A stretch of DNA of 5,157 nt from an uncultured Eggerthellaceae bacterium. Its GTDB lineage: Bacteria; Actinomycetota; Coriobacteriia; Coriobacteriales; Eggerthellaceae. The stretch's first letter is position 1. Every line of letters begins with the position of its first letter. Under the pieces are notes generated by a model, which was not told the DNA's origin, ran no database searches, and worked only from the letters and a program-made list of their open reading frames with translations. The stretch lies in assembly GCA_946631805.1 (NCBI GenBank), contig CAMPAJ010000141.1, positions 1-5,157 of the forward strand, written 5' to 3'. Of this stretch, positions 4,694-5,157 are shown in pieces. The position numbers were made by a program, and so were the translations under genes.

Positions 4694-5157
4694 CTACGAT
4701 GCGCGCGCGAAGATGAGCATGCTTTCGCCTTGTTTCACCTGAAGCTTGCCATCCACGAGCTCGAGGTCGACCGTTTCATCCTCTAGCGTGCACGTGGCAT
4801 GCGTGTCGGAATCGCTTTCCCACGTTCCCTCCATGGACTCGCCAAACAGGACGAGGTCGACCTCCCCCTGTTCAGACAGGTTGACCTCCACGGTAAGCCC
4901 GACGGCTTCCATGGCGCTGATCTGTTCTTCGGTATAGATCTGATCGCCTTCCTGCATACCGACGAGCTTCCAGCTTCCGGCAAAAGCCTGGGATTCCGCT
5001 TGCTCCGACTCCGACCCCTCGCCTTCGCTGGGCGCGCTTTCGCTTGATGAGGCGGGATTTGTAAACTCGCCCGGCACTATGCTCGCAGCATTGACGATGC
5101 CAAACAGCATGAGCGCAGACAATACGACGGCCACAAGCCCGGCTACCAAACCGATAA
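4694..5157 (-). CDS. Membrane-anchored lipocalin-like domain protein (5' end outside window)
   Basis: The reading frame enters from the window edge and ends at the TAG at 4696-4694. A TTG at 5149 could be counted as a start, but it sits inside a hydrophobic helix that continues upstream (codons for Ile and Gly precede it), so the true start is probably outside. Residues are numbered from that TTG. A hydrophobic segment (about 1-22, AGLVAVVLSALMLFGIV) serves as membrane anchor or signal-anchor. A low-complexity Ser/Glu/Ala linker follows (about 33-54). Next is a compact beta-rich domain (56-151) with GSW (58-60), MQEGDQIYTEEQISAM (65-80), GTW (108-110) and a closing MLIFARAS. This pattern matches the small lipocalin-like domains (GxW start, dG-L, MxFxR end) common in secreted or membrane proteins of gut anaerobes. 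Many relatives carry a zinc ribbon before the membrane helix; that part would be off-window. The domain is probably extracytoplasmic; ligand and role are unknown. Confidence 0.85.
   Translation of the reverse strand, partial: IGLVAGLVAVVLSALMLFGIVNAASIVPGEFTNPASSSESAPSEGEGSESEQAESQAFAGSWKLVGMQEGDQIYTEEQISAMEAVGLTVEVNLSEQGEVDLVLFGESMEGTWESDSDTHATCTLEDETVDLELVDGKLQVKQGESMLIFARAS

Noticed and set aside
1..5157. CRISPR array, tRNA, rRNA, transposase or toxin-antitoxin pair
   Set aside because: No regularly spaced repeats, cloverleaf, rRNA-like sequence or matching small coding pairs were found on either strand.

Overview
The window is a GC-rich (by eye about 60%) bacterial chromosomal segment in which every supportable gene lies on the minus strand. 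Dense packing, a 4-bp ATGA gene overlap, GTG start use, a probable leaderless promoter and orphan flavoproteins resembling those of gut anaerobes suggest an actinobacterium, most plausibly of the Coriobacteriia (Eggerthella/Slackia-like). This placement is inferred from style and protein resemblance, not from a marker gene.

Read in the direction of transcription (high to low coordinates), the window opens with the 3' part of a membrane-anchored protein carrying a Ser/Glu linker and a lipocalin-like domain (5157-4694). A 309-bp AT-richer intergenic region follows (4693-4385). It holds two REP-like palindromes with an AAAGGGGAC...CCCCTTT core (4624-4652 and 4450-4473). Between them is a 79-nt element bounded by perfect 17-bp inverted repeats (4497-4575). 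Close to the next gene is a consensus TATAAT box placed so that transcription would begin at the start codon.

Next is a 422-aa HI0933/YhiN/BaiN-family flavoprotein (4384-3116). After a 185-bp gap (3115-2930) with no convincing promoter or terminator comes a probable three-gene operon: a 597-aa COG2509-type FAD-dependent dehydrogenase (2929-1136, GTG start with a strong ribosome binding site), a 191-aa single-domain threonylcarbamoyl-AMP synthase of the TsaC/YrdC family coupled to it by ATGA (1139-564), and, 49 bp further on, an alpha/beta hydrolase of the monoglyceride-lipase-like type (514-1), cut by the window edge.

Only the t6A tRNA-modification enzyme has a firmly known pathway. The two flavoproteins are distinct, non-homologous-at-a-glance FAD families whose substrates cannot be read from sequence, and the hydrolase is probably an esterase or lipase of unknown substrate. 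I see no defence system, CRISPR array, transposase gene, tRNA or rRNA. The most unusual material is the repeat-rich intergenic region at 4385-4693.
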